A stretch of 26,287 nt of DNA from Candidatus Hodarchaeota archaeon. GTDB lineage: Archaea > Asgardarchaeota > Heimdallarchaeia > Hodarchaeales > YT1-039. How positions within the stretch are numbered: position 1 is the first letter of the stretch; each line of letters starts with the position of its first letter. The notes beneath the pieces were generated by a model. The model saw only the letters and a list, made by a program, of their open reading frames with translations, was not told the DNA's origin and searched no databases. Made by a program: the position numbers and the translations under genes. The stretch covers positions 1 through 26,287 of the forward strand of contig JAEOTF010000522.1 in assembly GCA_016840025.1 (NCBI GenBank), in the 5' to 3' direction. Shown one piece after another: positions 25,120 to 26,287 of this stretch.

Positions 25120-25348
25120 GAAGAATGACCACACTACCAATAACCGTATGTTTTGATTCTGGGATCTCTTCTCCTCTGATTTTTAGATCTTCAATACAAA
25201 GCTCTATAGCTTCTTTTATATTCTCTAATGCCTCTTCTATTGTTTCTCCTTGGCTATAACATCCTTGAAATGAAGGACAGACTACAATATATCCACTTTT
25301 GGGATCTTTTTCTAAAATTACTTTGTAATCTAGAATCCTTTGAACCAT
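25109..25348 (-). CDS. hicB: HicB-like antitoxin
   Basis: A 79-residue HicB antitoxin with the partial RNase H-like fold (D-Y-K-V-I-L-E-K-D at the start, C-P-S-F-Q-G-C-Y-S-Q-G-E core, E-A-L-E-N-I-K-E-A-I-E-L helix). It overlaps hicA, so the two are translated together. No DNA-binding domain is obvious beyond the core, so autoregulation may need HicA. A frameshifted second copy without hicA stands at 2937-3125, and about 70 bases of upstream DNA are shared between the two sites. Confidence 0.85.
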   Translation of the reverse strand: MVQRILDYKVILEKDPKSGYIVVCPSFQGCYSQGETIEEALENIKEAIELCIEDLKIRGEEIPESKHTVIGSVVILHES

Positions 25349-25481
25349 TTTCCATCACCTATTATTTCTCAAATATTTAGCAATTTAAAGTAGTGCCCAA
25401 TAAGAATCGAATAAAGTCCTAGGTAAAACATCTTTAAATTAGCTTAATGTTACTACTTTTCAATATCTGTGTTACTAATAA

Positions 25482-25489
25482 TATAAAAA
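25482..25489 (+). promoter_or_regulatory. TATA-like box of the kelch-type gene
   Basis: TATAAAAA lies about 85 bases before ATG 25575. A start of transcription about 25 bases further would fall at the beginning of the shared leader motif. Confidence 0.4.
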
Positions 25490-25504
25490 GAACTGCATGA
25501 CCTA

Positions 25505-25532
25505 CAACTAAATCTTGAAGTATTGTATCAGA
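25505..25532 (+). promoter_or_regulatory. Shared leader motif, copy 3 (kelch-type gene)
   Basis: TAAATCTT, a variable stretch and TGTATCA, 42 bases before ATG 25575. It matches copy 1 at about 17 of 22 core positions. Confidence 0.35.
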
Positions 25533-25574
25533 GGGATAGAAAACTAGGTAGAATTGTTTTGATGGGTGAACTGT

Positions 25575-26287
25575 ATGAAATTTGAATCAATTAGGACGAA
25601 CTTTTTAGTAATGGGCTTAATTATACTCTTATTAATATTTTTCGCACCAAATCAAATAGCAGTGAAAGCCATTCACTCTACTTGGACTAATATGTCTCCT
25701 GGTTCTGCGCCTTCCCCCCGTAGCGCCTTTAGTTTAGCCTATGATAATGAATCTGACCGATCTATTCTTTTTGGAGCTCAACTTAACGCTACTACACAAC
25801 AAAGGTATGGTGACACATGGGTTTATGATTACAATACTAATACGTGGACTAATAAAACCCCAGTTTTCGGTCCAGGTCGACGAGGTCTTTACGCTATGGC
25901 TTATGACAGTGATTCTGACCGAACTATTCTTTATGGAGGAGTTAAAACATATTATGCCCCTCCAAATCCAATTGTGTTATGGGATGATACATGGGCTTAC
26001 GATGAAAATAATAATACTTGGGTTCAAATGAATCCGTCTGTGAAGCCAACTGCACGAATAGGCGCTGGTACAGTCTATGATATAGAGTCGGATCGGTTAT
26101 TACTTTTGGGAGGATGGAACGAAGAGAGGAAAGATATTAATGAGATGTGGGAGTATGACTATAATAGCGATAATTGGACACAACTCAACCCAGATTCCCT
26201 ACCTCCCGCACGTTATTACCCTGGCATGGCATACGATAAAGAATCTGATCGGGTTATCCTTTTTGGTGGATTTACTAGGGGAGGAAA
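25575..26287 (+). CDS. Kelch-type beta-propeller surface protein, cut by the right edge
   Basis: The frame is open from ATG 25575 to the end of the window (237 codons seen). A signal peptide (about 10-32, L-I-I-L-L-L-I-F-F-A-P) is followed by kelch-like repeats of about 50-60 residues: P-R-S-A-F-S-L-A-Y-D-N-E-S-D-R-S-I-L-F-G ... D-T-W-V-Y-D-Y-N-T-N-T-W. Four repeat starts are visible (S-D-R-S-I-L-F-G-A, S-D-R-T-I-L-Y-G-G, S-D-R-L-L-L-L-G-G, S-D-R-V-I-L-F-G-G). The protein should form a secreted propeller like the SBBP protein upstream, and its gene carries the same leader motif. The C-terminus is outside the window. Confidence 0.88.
   Translation, partial: MKFESIRTNFLVMGLIILLLIFFAPNQIAVKAIHSTWTNMSPGSAPSPRSAFSLAYDNESDRSILFGAQLNATTQQRYGDTWVYDYNTNTWTNKTPVFGPGRRGLYAMAYDSDSDRTILYGGVKTYYAPPNPIVLWDDTWAYDENNNTWVQMNPSVKPTARIGAGTVYDIESDRLLLLGGWNEERKDINEMWEYDYNSDNWTQLNPDSLPPARYYPGMAYDKESDRVILFGGFTRGG

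Noticed and set aside
25741..26031. 96-codon plus-strand open frame
   Set aside because: It lies out of frame within the kelch-type gene that starts at 25575 and runs to the window edge.

Overview
The window is about 26 kb of AT-rich DNA that reads as archaeal. The pointers are an XPD/Rad3-family helicase with iron-sulphur cysteines, a Hef/FANCM-like protein, secreted NosD-type beta-helix and SBBP beta-propeller proteins ending in a single membrane anchor, a membrane-anchored winged-helix regulator, MNT/HEPN and HicBA toxin-antitoxin genes, frequent GTG/TTG starts behind Shine-Dalgarno motifs, and TATA-like boxes. An Asgard-type archaeon (for example a Heimdallarchaeia relative) would fit, but no marker gene here proves it.

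Left part (1-7.5 kb): a patchwork of broken duplicates. It opens with a piece of an Old Yellow Enzyme (OYE) gene joined to a second copy of the tail of the pseudo-helicase at 9.7 kb, followed by a second copy of the leader of the secreted protein at 11.1 kb. A radical SAM/B12-binding-like gene follows directly. Next come an orphan frameshifted hicB, an OYE gene with an in-frame TAA, a large beta-helix/calcium-repeat surface protein on the minus strand, a 61-base scar of yet another OYE 3' end, and an alpha/beta hydrolase.

Middle (7.6-13.2 kb, plus strand): a secreted M14 zinc carboxypeptidase; a Hef/FANCM-like protein in which the ATPase motifs are replaced; a secreted PPC-domain membrane protein; and an MNT nucleotidyltransferase/HEPN pair in which the HEPN gene has no canonical start codon.

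Minus-strand block (13.4-18.3 kb): a tightly packed four-gene cluster with an XPD-like helicase, a secreted/anchored beta-rich protein and two related two-helix membrane proteins. A coiled-coil PD-(D/E)XK nuclease-like gene lies upstream. The pairing of a DNA helicase with an envelope complex is the best candidate here for an undescribed system.

Right part (18.5-26.3 kb): three large surface proteins (seven-bladed SBBP propeller, NosD-like beta-helix, kelch-type propeller running off the edge) that share a leader motif. A membrane-spanning winged-helix regulator sits directly behind the beta-helix gene, and an intact hicBA pair lies between it and the kelch gene. The theme of the window is cell-surface proteins plus repeated segmental duplication and decay (OYE three times, pseudo-helicase/secreted pair twice, hicB twice).
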